Shown one piece after another: positions 16,597-24,158 of a DNA stretch of 64,000 nucleotides. Numbering within the stretch: position 1 is the first letter of the stretch; every line of letters begins with the position of its first letter. The stretch is from Gemmobacter caeruleus (GTDB taxonomy: Bacteria > Pseudomonadota > Alphaproteobacteria > Rhodobacterales > Rhodobacteraceae), in NCBI RefSeq assembly GCF_008271655.1, contig NZ_VKKX01000044.1, forward strand, positions 109,763-173,762. The letters run 5' to 3'. Below the pieces are notes generated by a model. It was not told where the DNA came from, did no database searches, and saw only the letters and a program-made list of their open reading frames with translations. The translations under genes and the position numbers were made by a program.

Positions 16597-18366
16597 CTAC
16601 AGCGGAAAGGCCCAGAGGATCACCGGGATGCCGACCGCCGCGACGACGATCTCCAGCGGCAGGCCAAGCCGCCAGTAATCGCCAAAGCGAAAGCCGCCGG
16701 GGCCCAGGATCAGCGTGTTGTTCTGATGCCCGATGGGCGTGAGGAAGGAACAGGAGGCGCCGACCGCGACCGCCATCAGAAAGGCGTCGGGGTTGACGCC
16801 AAGCGCCCCTGCGGCGCCTATGGCGATCGGGCACATCACCGCCGCGGTGGCGGCATTGTTCATCACATCCGACAGCGTCATCGTCACCACCAGAATGAGC
16901 CCGAGCGCCAGCACCGCATGGCCGCGCGCGACATGGGTCATCAGCGCCTCGGCGATCAGGGCGGCGGTGCCCGATGTCTCCATCGCGCGGGCGACCGGCA
17001 TCATCGCCGCCAGCAGCACGATCACCGACCAGTCGATGCTGTGATAGACCTCGGACAGCGGCAGGATGCGCGTCAGCATCACCGCCAGCATCCCGCCGGC
17101 AAAGGCGATGGCCGGCGGCGCAAGGCCCATGGCGGCGGCGGCCACCGCGCAGCCCATGATGGCGGCGGCCAGCAGCGCCTGTTTCGGGTCGGGCAGGCGC
17201 AGGTCGCGTGCGGCCAGCGGCACGAAACCCGCCGTCTGCGCAAAGGCCGACAGCGCCTCGGCCGCGCCTTGCAGCAAGAGCGTGTCGCCCGCCCGGAACC
17301 GCCAGGCCCGCAGCCGCGTCGCGGCCCGCGTGCCTGACCGGCCGACCGCCAGCAGGTTGATGCCATGGCGCGTGCGCAGCGACAGGTCGGTCGGCGTCGA
17401 TCCGGCGATGCCGCTGTCGGGGCGCACCACATATTCGCGCAGCACGATTTCGTCGCTGCGTTCGGCGCGGGGCGTGTCCTCGCGCTGCGCGAGTTTCAGG
17501 CCCAGCGGCCGCACCACCTCGATCAGCGCCGAAAGGTCGGCCTCCAGCACGAGGATGTCGCCTTGCTGCACCCGGCGCGACGGGCGCGGCGCCGAAAGAA
17601 AGGCGCCGCCACGTTCCAGTGCCACCACCTGACCGCCGGCCTCGGCCAGCGCGGCCTCGATCTCGGCCAGGGTGGCGCCGATGGCGGGGGCGCCCTCGGG
17701 CACGGTCAGTTCGGCCATATAGGCGCCGGGATCGAATTCGTCGCCGCCGCTGCCCGACCGGCCCGGCACCAGGCGCCAGCCCGCCAGCACGATGAAGACC
17801 AGCCCCGCCAGCGTCACGGCCAGACCCGCAGGGGTAAAGTCGAACATCTCGAAGGGCTGGCCGGCCTCGCGGCCGCGAAAGCCCGCGACGATCAGGTTCG
17901 GCGGCGTGCCGATCAGCGTGACCGTGCCGCCCAGCACCGTGGCAAAGGCCAGCGGCATCAGCACCTGGCCCGGCATCAGCCCGACCCGCGTCGCCGCCTG
18001 AAGCGCCACCGGCATCAGCAAGGCCAGCGCCCCCACATTGTTCATGAAGGCCGACAGAAAGGCCCCCAGCCCGCACAGCGCCGCCAGCGTCAGCACCGCG
18101 CCGCCCCGCGCCGGCAGCACATGCCGCGCCAGCCAGTCCACCGCGCCGCTGACCTGAAGCGCCCGGCTCAGCACCAGCACGCAGGCGACCGTGATCACCG
18201 CGGGATCGGCGAAGCCGGCAAAGGCCTCGCGCGCCGGCACCAGCCCGACCGCCACCGCGGCCAGCAGGGCCGACAGCGCCACCACGTCATGCCTGAGCCG
18301 CCCGGACAGGAACAGCAACACCGTCGCACCGATCAACAGAAGGGTCAGGCCCTGATCCTGGGTCAT
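16597..18366 (-). CDS. SLC13/DASS family permease with internal RCK_C (TrkA-C) domains
   Basis: A 589-aa inner-membrane protein. It has N-terminal membrane helices, the family signature FMNNVGALALLMPVA with the Asn-containing reentrant loop, and TVTLIGTPPNLIVAG (the SNT-like motif). A cytosolic insert at about residues 210-370 contains two RCK_C-like domains (VQQGDILVLEADLSALIEV; FRAGDTLLLQGAAEALSAF). The C-terminal half repeats the transport fold (SDVMNNAATAAVMCPIAI). Members carry dicarboxylates or sulfate with Na+; the RCK_C-bearing branch is often annotated as a sulfate or anion permease, but substrate is not decided here. It is convergent with aroB, and exonuclease III lies 11 nt upstream on the same strand. 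Confidence 0.88.
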   Translation of the reverse strand: MTQDQGLTLLLIGATVLLFLSGRLRHDVVALSALLAAVAVGLVPAREAFAGFADPAVITVACVLVLSRALQVSGAVDWLARHVLPARGGAVLTLAALCGLGAFLSAFMNNVGALALLMPVALQAATRVGLMPGQVLMPLAFATVLGGTVTLIGTPPNLIVAGFRGREAGQPFEMFDFTPAGLAVTLAGLVFIVLAGWRLVPGRSGSGGDEFDPGAYMAELTVPEGAPAIGATLAEIEAALAEAGGQVVALERGGAFLSAPRPSRRVQQGDILVLEADLSALIEVVRPLGLKLAQREDTPRAERSDEIVLREYVVRPDSGIAGSTPTDLSLRTRHGINLLAVGRSGTRAATRLRAWRFRAGDTLLLQGAAEALSAFAQTAGFVPLAARDLRLPDPKQALLAAAIMGCAVAAAAMGLAPPAIAFAGGMLAVMLTRILPLSEVYHSIDWSVIVLLAAMMPVARAMETSGTAALIAEALMTHVARGHAVLALGLILVVTMTLSDVMNNAATAAVMCPIAIGAAGALGVNPDAFLMAVAVGASCSFLTPIGHQNNTLILGPGGFRFGDYWRLGLPLEIVVAAVGIPVILWAFPL

Positions 18367-18377
18367 CGCGTCCGCTC

Positions 18378-19187
18378 TCAGGCCTCCAGCTCGATCCAGA
18401 CCGGCACATGGTCCGAGGGTTTCTCTCCGGCGCGCTCGGCCTTGTCGATGCCGCTGCCCGTCAGCAGGTCGGCCGCCTGGGGCGACAGCAGCAGATGGTC
18501 AATGCGGATGCCGTTGTTCCGTTCCCAGGCGCCGGCCTGATAATCCCAGAAGGTATACACCCCCGGCTGCGGGTGCTGCGCCCGGATCGCCTCGGTATAG
18601 CCGAGGTTCAGGATCCGCCGGAACGCGGCGCGGCTTTGCGGCAGGAACAGCGCGTCGCGGGTCCAGGTTTCGGGGCGGGCGGCGTCTTCGGGCTGGGGGA
18701 TGATGTTGTAATCGCCCGCCAGCACCACCGGCTCTTCGGTCGCCAGCAGATCGGCGGCGCGCGCGCGCATCCGCTCCATCCAGGCCAGCTTGTAGCCGTA
18801 TTTGCCGCTGGCCTCGGGCTGATCGGCGGCGTCGAAGGTGACGGGGTTGCCGTTGGGCAGATAAAGCCCGCACAGCCGCACCGCGCGGCTTTCGCCGATC
18901 ACCGTCGCTTCGATCCAGCGGGCCTGTTCGTCGCTCTCGTCGCCGGGCAGGCCGCGCCTCACATCCTCCAGCGGCAGGCGCGACAGGATCGCCACGCCGT
19001 TAAAGCCTTTCTGCCCATGGGTTTCCACGCGCCAGCCCAGATCCTCGAACAGGGCGCGGGGAAAGGCCTCGTCCACCGACTTGATTTCCTGCAAGGCCAC
19101 GACATCGGGCCGCGCGTGATCGAGCCAGCGGGGCAGGGCCTCCAGTCGCGCCTTGATGCCGTTGATGTTGAAGGTTGCGATCTTCAT
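18378..19187 (-). CDS. xthA: Exodeoxyribonuclease III (XthA/ExoA family)
   Basis: A 269-aa Mg-dependent AP endonuclease/3'-exonuclease of the endonuclease-exonuclease-phosphatase fold, acting in base excision repair. It begins MKIATFNINGIKARLEALP (metal and phosphate site Asn), then LQEIKSVDEAFP (metal Glu), AGDYNIIPQPEDAA (catalytic Asp, Asn), YTFWDYQAGAWERNNGIRIDHLL, and the terminal SDHVPVWIELE (catalytic His). Length is typical. It is divergent from the LMPCSN-peptide locus, so their control region is shared. Confidence 0.95.
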   Translation of the reverse strand: MKIATFNINGIKARLEALPRWLDHARPDVVALQEIKSVDEAFPRALFEDLGWRVETHGQKGFNGVAILSRLPLEDVRRGLPGDESDEQARWIEATVIGESRAVRLCGLYLPNGNPVTFDAADQPEASGKYGYKLAWMERMRARAADLLATEEPVVLAGDYNIIPQPEDAARPETWTRDALFLPQSRAAFRRILNLGYTEAIRAQHPQPGVYTFWDYQAGAWERNNGIRIDHLLLSPQAADLLTGSGIDKAERAGEKPSDHVPVWIELEA

Positions 19188-19519
19188 GCCGGTGCCCTTT
19201 TCCCGCCGCTGACCCCCTCTATCGCCCGCGCCCTGCTATATCGCAAGGCTTTCGCGGTTTGGGGGCGAGAACCGCCGTGTTAACACATTGTTAATACTTG
19301 CGAATCAATCTTGCCGCGTCTCCCTGTGGACAATTTACCCGCTCCGGTGCGGTGGATAACTCGGTCGGGGCGCAGTATTCTGAATGCCGCCATATGGTTA
19401 ATGGCCCCCGGCTGTGTGGACAAGTCGGCGCGCAACCTGTGGATGCAATTTTGTTTGAAAAAACAATCATTTGGCGCAACCGTGAGAGGACAATCCTGCT
19501 CAATTACGGAGATCCCATC
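19188..19519. other. Divergent control region of exonuclease III and the LMPCSN-peptide cassette
   Basis: 332 nt without a supported gene. From 19278 to 19316 it is A/T-rich with GTTAAC and TTGTTAATA; 19325-19446 holds four DnaA-box-like sites; 19451-19466 is a perfect hairpin TTGTTT-GAAA-AAACAA. An in-frame open stretch leads from 19298 into the peptide gene, but it lacks a ribosome-binding site and covers these sites, so it is treated as leader. Confidence 0.55.
19325..19446 (-). promoter_or_regulatory. Cluster of four DnaA-box-like sites
   Basis: All four face the same way (given on the minus strand): TTGTCCACA at 19325-19333, TTATCCACC at 19351-19359, TTGTCCACA at 19415-19423, GCATCCACA at 19438-19446. 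Against the consensus TTATCCACA they have 1, 1, 1 and 2 mismatches. They lie between an A/T-rich stretch and the peptide gene. Binding by DnaA is inferred. Confidence 0.5.
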
Positions 19520-19774
19520 ATGAGCGCACTGCGGAAAATCCAAGCCGAAACCACGCTGGAGACCATCGCCGACATGTCGATGGGCCTCGCGGCCGATCTG
19601 ATGCCCTGCTCGAATGTCGAGGGCACCGAGATGATCCTGGGCGGCGCGACCGCGCTGATGCCCTGCTCCAACGTGGAGACCGGCGTCGCCGCCGACCTGA
19701 TGCCCTGCTCCAACATCGAAACCGGCGACATGACCGCAGGTGCCGGCGTGGCGCTGATGCCCTGCTCGAACTGA
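19520..19774 (+). CDS. LMPCSN-repeat peptide (84 aa), candidate multi-core precursor
   Basis: 84 aa from ATG 19520, with GGAG 8 nt upstream. The first 26 residues (MSALRKIQAETTLETIADMS at the start) look like a leader helix with charged and hydrophobic faces. The rest is four repeats of LMPCSN, each preceded by A(A/T/V)(D/A) and, except the last, followed by (V/I)E and G or TG. Cysteines are at 30, 49, 63 and 82, so spacing alternates 19, 14, 19; every Cys lies in Pro-Cys-Ser-Asn and the protein ends exactly after the fourth LMPCSN. There is no signal peptide and no membrane segment. It resembles repeated-core precursors of ribosomally made, modified peptides (RiPPs), but a metal- or redox-binding protein is also possible. 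A GC hairpin without T-run separates it from the next gene, which could keep this mRNA more abundant. I recognise no characterised homologue. Confidence 0.75.
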   Translation: MSALRKIQAETTLETIADMSMGLAADLMPCSNVEGTEMILGGATALMPCSNVETGVAADLMPCSNIETGDMTAGAGVALMPCSN

Positions 19775-19785
19775 GCGGAACGCGA

Positions 19786-19821
19786 CCCCCGTTTCCCGTG
19801 CCGCCCGGCCGGGAACGGGGG
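19786..19821 (+). terminator. Strong intercistronic stem-loop after the peptide gene (attenuator or stabiliser)
   Basis: CCCCCGTTTCCCG (19786-19798) pairs with CGGGAACGGGGG (19810-19821), a 12-bp stem with one bulged T. No T-run follows, so partial termination or protection of the 3' end of the peptide message is more likely than full termination. Confidence 0.5.
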
Positions 19822-19888
19822 CTCCCCGTCGTGACGGCCGGGCCAGAGTTGCGTCCCGGCGCCACATGCACGGGACGGGGAGGGTGAC

Positions 19889-20998
19889 ATGTCCAATGTG
19901 GTTTCCTTTGCAAGCCTTGCGCGGGCGCCGCGCGTAGCGGGGCAGGCTGTGCCGCAGGCCAACGGGGCCGGGGCGCTGCTGGCCGTTTTCGCCCATCACC
20001 GCCGCCGTCAGGGCGATGCCTGGTGGCTGAAGGAAAATGCCGAACTCCTGATGATCCTTGCCGCACTCGGGCGCAAGCCGGGCGATCTGGGCCTGGCGGC
20101 CTATCAGCCGTTTTACGAGGGCGCGGCCGAGATGGTGACTTTTCACCCGCAATATTACCGGCTGATCCTCGGCGTGGTGACCGCGCTCGAATCGCTGGGC
20201 TATCCCGGCGATCTGGGGCCGCGCCTGGCGCAATGGATCGCCGCCGAGGGCTGGATCGAGAGCGAGGTGAACGACCTGCAACGCGCCGAGGTGCGGCATC
20301 TGCTGGCGCGCAATGGCGTGACGCTGGACTGCCCGGGGCTGGATCAGCGGCTGATCGGCTTTCTGTCGCGGCCCGCCAGTTTTGCCCTGCCCAATCCGCG
20401 CGCGGCCTATGATCTGCTGCATGTGGTGTTCTACCTGTCCGATTACGGCCGGCGCCTGATCGACCTGCCCGAAGCCGCGATCGAAAGCCTGCTGATGCTG
20501 GGTTGCCTCGCGCATCTGGAACAGAATGGCGATCTCTTGGGCGAGGTGCTGCTGGCGCTGCATTATGCGGGTCAGGCGCTGCCGCCGCTCTGGCGCGATC
20601 ATCTGCGCGCCGAGACCGCGGCCTTTCGGGTGGAAACCGTGCCCTGCCGCGATTCTTCGGACGCTTACCACAATTTTCTTGTCAATCAGTGGTTGATGGG
20701 CACTATGGGGGAAAGTGCTTTTCAGGATATTCCTTCGGCAGGTGCCATGAGCTTTCGCCTTACCCGCCCCGTTATCGCACCACTGCTGGAGTGGTCGCAG
20801 GCCCTCAAGGGCCTTGGCGCGCAGCGAAGCGGCGACTGGCCGGAGATGCGCGTGGCCTGCGCGCCGCAACTCTCCGATCAGGCACTGGCAGTGGCCGATG
20901 CGGGGGCGGCGGGGTCGCCCTTGTTCGACCGCTTCTTCACCAGTTTTGCGCGCGCCGCCGGACCGGCCGCGCCGCCGCTGCGCCGGAAGCTCGCATGA
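19889..20998 (+). CDS. Uncharacterised 369-aa partner protein of the LMPCSN peptide
   Basis: ATG at 19889 with GGGGAGG 5 nt upstream. The protein is soluble and almost wholly helical by composition. Notable segments: FHPQYYRLILGVVTALESLG, AYDLLHVVFYLSDYGRR (a His-x5-Ser-Asp arrangement that could be a catalytic or ligand site), LLMLGCLAHLEQNGDLLGEV and VPCRDSSDAYHNFLVNQWL with Cys, Asp and His. The helical-repeat pattern suggests an alpha/alpha-type barrel, but I do not recognise a characterised family. It overlaps the exporter gene by 4 nt (ATGA) and follows the repeat-peptide gene by 114 nt, so a role in binding, modifying or releasing the peptide is the simplest reading (inference). Confidence 0.75.
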   Translation: MSNVVSFASLARAPRVAGQAVPQANGAGALLAVFAHHRRRQGDAWWLKENAELLMILAALGRKPGDLGLAAYQPFYEGAAEMVTFHPQYYRLILGVVTALESLGYPGDLGPRLAQWIAAEGWIESEVNDLQRAEVRHLLARNGVTLDCPGLDQRLIGFLSRPASFALPNPRAAYDLLHVVFYLSDYGRRLIDLPEAAIESLLMLGCLAHLEQNGDLLGEVLLALHYAGQALPPLWRDHLRAETAAFRVETVPCRDSSDAYHNFLVNQWLMGTMGESAFQDIPSAGAMSFRLTRPVIAPLLEWSQALKGLGAQRSGDWPEMRVACAPQLSDQALAVADAGAAGSPLFDRFFTSFARAAGPAAPPLRRKLA

Positions 20999-21915
20999 CG
21001 CTGCCGCAGCCCCGCACCGCGCTGAAGCTCAGCGCCCTGCTCGGGGCCGCGCTGACCATTGTGAATACGCTGGTGGGCGTTTCGACCGATGCCCTGGCCA
21101 AGGGGCTGGTGGCGCATCATGCCGCGCCGCAACTGATGGCGCTGTCGGCCAGCCTTGCGGTGGTGATCGGGCTGGGCGCCGTGGCAGGCGGGCAGGGGCG
21201 CCGCATCCTTGCGACCGCGACGCCGCGCCGGGTGGCGCTGCGCTCGACGCTGGCCGCGTTCAGCACGATCGGGTTCTTTCTGGCGCTGCGCGATCTGCCC
21301 TTCGTGCAGATGTTCCTTTTCATGGGGTTGATGCCCATCCTGGGCGCGCTGCTGTCGGGGCTGATCCTGCGGGAAAGGCTGCGCCCGGGCATCTGGGCGG
21401 CTTTGGCGCTTGGCTTTGGCGGCATGGTGCTGATGGTGCCGGGCGGGCTGACGGGCCTGGGCCCGGGCCATGGCTGGGGGTTTTTCGCCACGCTGTGCGG
21501 CGCGGGATCCATCGTGCTGTCGCGCGGCATCTGCCGCAGCCATACCCATGCCTTCGCGCAGGTTTTCTACGCGCAACTGGCCTGTGCCACGCTGGGCCTC
21601 GTGCTGCTGCCCTGGTATTGGCAGCCGATGACCGCGGCCGATCTGGGGTTGCTCGGGCTCTATACGCTCTGCCTGCTGACGACGCGCTGGCTCATGGTGG
21701 TGATCGTGCGGCTGCTGCCGGCCTATGTCGCCATGCAGATCGCCAATATCCAGTTCGTCTGGATGGTGCTGGTCGGCGAAACCGTATTCGGCGAGACGAC
21801 GGCGCTTGCCACCTGGGCGGGCTCCGCGCTGATCATCGCTGCCGGGGTCTGGCTGGTGCTGGCGCAGCGCAGCCCCGCCCCGCCGGTCGCGGCCGCGCCA
21901 GTGCCGGCCGAGTGA
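20995..21915 (+). CDS. DMT-superfamily (EamA) exporter coupled to the peptide cassette
   Basis: A 306-aa inner-membrane protein with about ten membrane helices in two EamA halves; the first half includes LPFVQMFLFMGLMPILGALL and LILRERLRPGIWAALALGFGG (the conserved E-R-P region), the second LLPAYVAMQIANIQFVWMVL and VGETVFGETT. EamA proteins export small metabolites, often amino acids, nucleosides or pigments. The ATG at 20995 overlaps the preceding stop by 4 nt; the open frame upstream is a shadow of the 369-aa gene. If the cassette makes a modified peptide, its cleaved product could be the substrate, though DMT proteins exporting peptides would be unusual. Confidence 0.88.
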   Translation: MTLPQPRTALKLSALLGAALTIVNTLVGVSTDALAKGLVAHHAAPQLMALSASLAVVIGLGAVAGGQGRRILATATPRRVALRSTLAAFSTIGFFLALRDLPFVQMFLFMGLMPILGALLSGLILRERLRPGIWAALALGFGGMVLMVPGGLTGLGPGHGWGFFATLCGAGSIVLSRGICRSHTHAFAQVFYAQLACATLGLVLLPWYWQPMTAADLGLLGLYTLCLLTTRWLMVVIVRLLPAYVAMQIANIQFVWMVLVGETVFGETTALATWAGSALIIAAGVWLVLAQRSPAPPVAAAPVPAE

Positions 21916-21928
21916 CCGGCGCCGGATT

Positions 21929-22279
21929 TCAGACCGAAAAAGACGTGCCGCAGCCGCAACTGGTGGTCGCATTCGGGTTTTCGATGACGAAGCGCGCGCC
22001 GATCAGTTCCTCGGTGAAGTCGATCACCGCGTTTTGCAGAAAGGGCAGCGAGACCGGATCGACCAGCACCTGCTGGCCGTCCTTTTCCAGAATCAGGTCA
22101 TCGGCAGCGGCATCGTCCAGCCGGATGTCATATTGAAAGCCCGAACAGCCGCCGCCCTCTACCGCGACACGCAGCGCCTTGCGGGCGCCGGTCAGTTCGG
22201 CGATTTCGGCCAGACGGGCAAAGGCGCGGTCGGTCACGCGGGGTTGTGCGGCATCGGGGGGAAGATGCAGGTCGATCAT
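21929..22279 (-). CDS. erpA: Iron-sulfur cluster insertion protein, HesB/IscA/ErpA family
   Basis: 116 aa from ATG 22279 (AAGGAAAATCCG before it); the frame runs further upstream but without family similarity. An A-type Fe-S carrier: the three conserved cysteines are C in EGGGCSGFQYDI and the C-terminal pair in TTSCGCGTSFSV. These proteins pass [2Fe-2S] or [4Fe-4S] clusters from the ISC/SUF scaffold to target enzymes. ErpA versus IscA cannot be separated by eye. It is convergent with the exporter gene (13 nt) and divergent from dgt (67 nt). Confidence 0.92.
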   Translation of the reverse strand: MIDLHLPPDAAQPRVTDRAFARLAEIAELTGARKALRVAVEGGGCSGFQYDIRLDDAAADDLILEKDGQQVLVDPVSLPFLQNAVIDFTEELIGARFVIENPNATTSCGCGTSFSV

Positions 22280-22346
22280 CGGATTTTCCTTAGCCTTCAT
22301 GGGCTTTTCCCCATATAGGGAAGCCAGCCTTTTGAAACAAGTTCCG

Positions 22347-23519
22347 ATGACCCAGACCTTCGCTCCCTTTGCCTGCCAGCCCGACGCCTCGCGCGGGCGG
22401 CGCCATGCCGAAATCATGTCCACCTTCCGCTCGCCCTTTCAGCGCGACCGCGACCGGATCATCCATTCCTCGGCCTTTCGCCGGTTGAAACACAAGACGC
22501 AGGTCTTCATCGAACATGAGGGCGATTACTATCGCACCCGCCTGACCCATTCGATCGAGGTGGCGCAGGTGGCGCGCACCATCTCGGGCGTGCTGGGGCT
22601 GAACAGCGATCTGGCGGAATGTATCGCGCTGGCGCATGATCTGGGGCACACCCCCTTTGGCCATACCGGCGAGGATGCGCTGGCGCGGCTGATGGAACCC
22701 TATGGCGGTTTCGATCACAACGCGCAGGCCCTGCGGATCGTCACCCGGCTGGAGCGGCACTATGCGGGCTTTGACGGGCTGAACCTGACCTGGGAAAGCC
22801 TGGAGGGCATCGCCAAGCATAACGGGCCGGTCACCGGCCCCAATGCCGATGCCAAACATGCCGGCCCCTTGCCCTATGCCCTGGCCGAGGTGAATGGCGA
22901 CTGGGATCTGGAACTGGACACCCATGCCAGCGCCGAGGCCCAGGTGGCCGCCATCGCCGATGACGTGGCCTATAGCCATCACGACCTGCATGACGGTCTG
23001 CGCTCGGGCCTGTTCACCGAGGAAGACCTGATGGAGCTTCCGGTCACCGCGCCCGCCTTCGAGGAGGTGGACCGCCTCTATCCCGGGCTGGAAAAGATGC
23101 GTCGCCGCCACGAGGCGCTGCGCCGCGTCTTCGGCCGCATGGTCGAGGACGTGATCCATGTCGCCCAGAACCGGCTGGAGGCCGCGCAGCCGAAATCGGT
23201 TGATGACATCCGGCATATGGGCATGACGATCATCCGCTTTTCCAAGCCGCTCTATCAGGAACTCAAGGCGGTGCGCAGCTTCCTGTTCCACCGGATGTAT
23301 CGCGCGCCCTCGGTGGTGAAGATGCGGGCCGAGGTGACGGCGATGCTGGATGATCTGTTCCCGCTCTTTCTCAGTCGCCCCGAACTGCTGCCCGAGGAAT
23401 GGCGCGCCGATATCGAGGCGGCGACGGACGAGACGCAACTGGCGCGCATCGTCGCCGATTACGTCGCCGGCATGACAGACCGCTTTGCGATCCAGGAACA
23501 TGGACGTTTGATCGGCTGA
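22347..23519 (+). CDS. dgt: Deoxyguanosinetriphosphate triphosphohydrolase-like protein
   Basis: A 390-aa HD-domain dNTP triphosphohydrolase, producing deoxynucleoside and triphosphate and thereby limiting dNTP pools. Metal-binding HD residues: H in YRTRLTHSIEVAQVART, HD in IALAHDLGHTPFGHTGE, and a downstream D in AAIADDVAYSHHDLHDGL. N-terminal PFQRDRDRIIHSSAFRRLKHKTQVF is the family signature. The start at 22347 is chosen because upstream codons overlap the erpA gene on the other strand. The Alphaproteobacterial type is shorter than E. coli Dgt (505 aa), as here. Confidence 0.93.
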   Translation: MTQTFAPFACQPDASRGRRHAEIMSTFRSPFQRDRDRIIHSSAFRRLKHKTQVFIEHEGDYYRTRLTHSIEVAQVARTISGVLGLNSDLAECIALAHDLGHTPFGHTGEDALARLMEPYGGFDHNAQALRIVTRLERHYAGFDGLNLTWESLEGIAKHNGPVTGPNADAKHAGPLPYALAEVNGDWDLELDTHASAEAQVAAIADDVAYSHHDLHDGLRSGLFTEEDLMELPVTAPAFEEVDRLYPGLEKMRRRHEALRRVFGRMVEDVIHVAQNRLEAAQPKSVDDIRHMGMTIIRFSKPLYQELKAVRSFLFHRMYRAPSVVKMRAEVTAMLDDLFPLFLSRPELLPEEWRADIEAATDETQLARIVADYVAGMTDRFAIQEHGRLIG

Positions 23520-23531
23520 TCCGTTGCTCGC

Positions 23532-23631
23532 GGGGGCTGTCTGCCCCCGCACCCCCGAGGATATTTTTGAACAGATGAAGGGGAAGGGCGCGTTTCTTGC
23601 CCCTCATCTGTTTCAAAATATCCTCAGGGGG
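23532..23631. repeat. Dispersed intergenic palindromic repeat, full copy
   Basis: Two parts: a hairpin GGGGGC/GCCCCC (23532-23537 with 23543-23548), then a long imperfect inverted repeat of 32 nt per arm (23552-23583 with 23600-23631; core CCCCCGAGGATATTTTTGAA against TTCAAAATATCCTCAGGGGG). A half copy lies at 53576-53629 and a fragment at 63986-64000. Confidence 0.8.
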
Positions 23632-23681
23632 TGAATTGAGCCGTGAGGCTCAAGAGGGGGCGCGAGCGCCCCCTGCCGGTC

Positions 23682-24158
23682 TCACCGCCGCGCGGCGGTG
23701 AACCAGATCGCGGCGAGGATCACCGAGGCGATCACGTTCCAGCCAGCCATGGAGATGCCCATCAGGCTCCAGGCGATGGCGTCGCAGCGCACCACCTGCG
23801 CCACATCGACCGCCGGGTTCAGCAAGTCGCTGGCGCTGATGCCGCTGATCGAGCCGGCGGTGCAGGATTGCAGCCCCGCCCACCAGCCCTGTTCCACGCC
23901 GACATGGAACACACCGATCCCGGCCGAGGTCAGCGCGGCCAGCCCCCCCAGCACCGCCAGCCCGCGTGCACCGAATGTGACGGCCACCACCCCGATCAGC
24001 ACCGCCGCGAGATGCGGCCAGCGTTGCCAGATGCACAATTGGCAGGGCGCCAGCCCACCGAGATACTGAAAGGCCAGCGCGCCGAGCAGCAGTCCCGCCG
24101 ATCCGGCGGCGGCGATGGCGATTTGCAGGCGTTGCGGGGTGGGCAGGGATGTCGTCAC
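23682..24158 (-). CDS. dsbB: Disulfide bond formation protein DsbB
   Basis: A 158-aa inner-membrane protein with four membrane helices that re-oxidises DsbA and passes electrons to quinones. The first redox pair is APCQLCIWQRWPH in the first periplasmic loop; the second loop carries SCTAGSISG and VVRCDAIAWS. The Arg in IWQRWPH is the conserved quinone-binding residue. Length is typical. The start overlaps the stop of the YqaA-like gene by 4 nt, so the two membrane proteins are co-translated. Confidence 0.93.
   Translation of the reverse strand: MTTSLPTPQRLQIAIAAAGSAGLLLGALAFQYLGGLAPCQLCIWQRWPHLAAVLIGVVAVTFGARGLAVLGGLAALTSAGIGVFHVGVEQGWWAGLQSCTAGSISGISASDLLNPAVDVAQVVRCDAIAWSLMGISMAGWNVIASVILAAIWFTAARR

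Noticed and set aside
19298-19519. In-frame N-terminal extension of the LMPCSN peptide
   Set aside because: It covers the DnaA-box-like cluster and an A/T hairpin, lacks a ribosome-binding site, and a good GGAG-8-ATG start stands at 19520.
19188-19519. Chromosomal replication origin
   Set aside because: DnaA-like boxes are present but no dnaA, parAB, hemE or other origin neighbour is here; kept only as a DnaA-box cluster.
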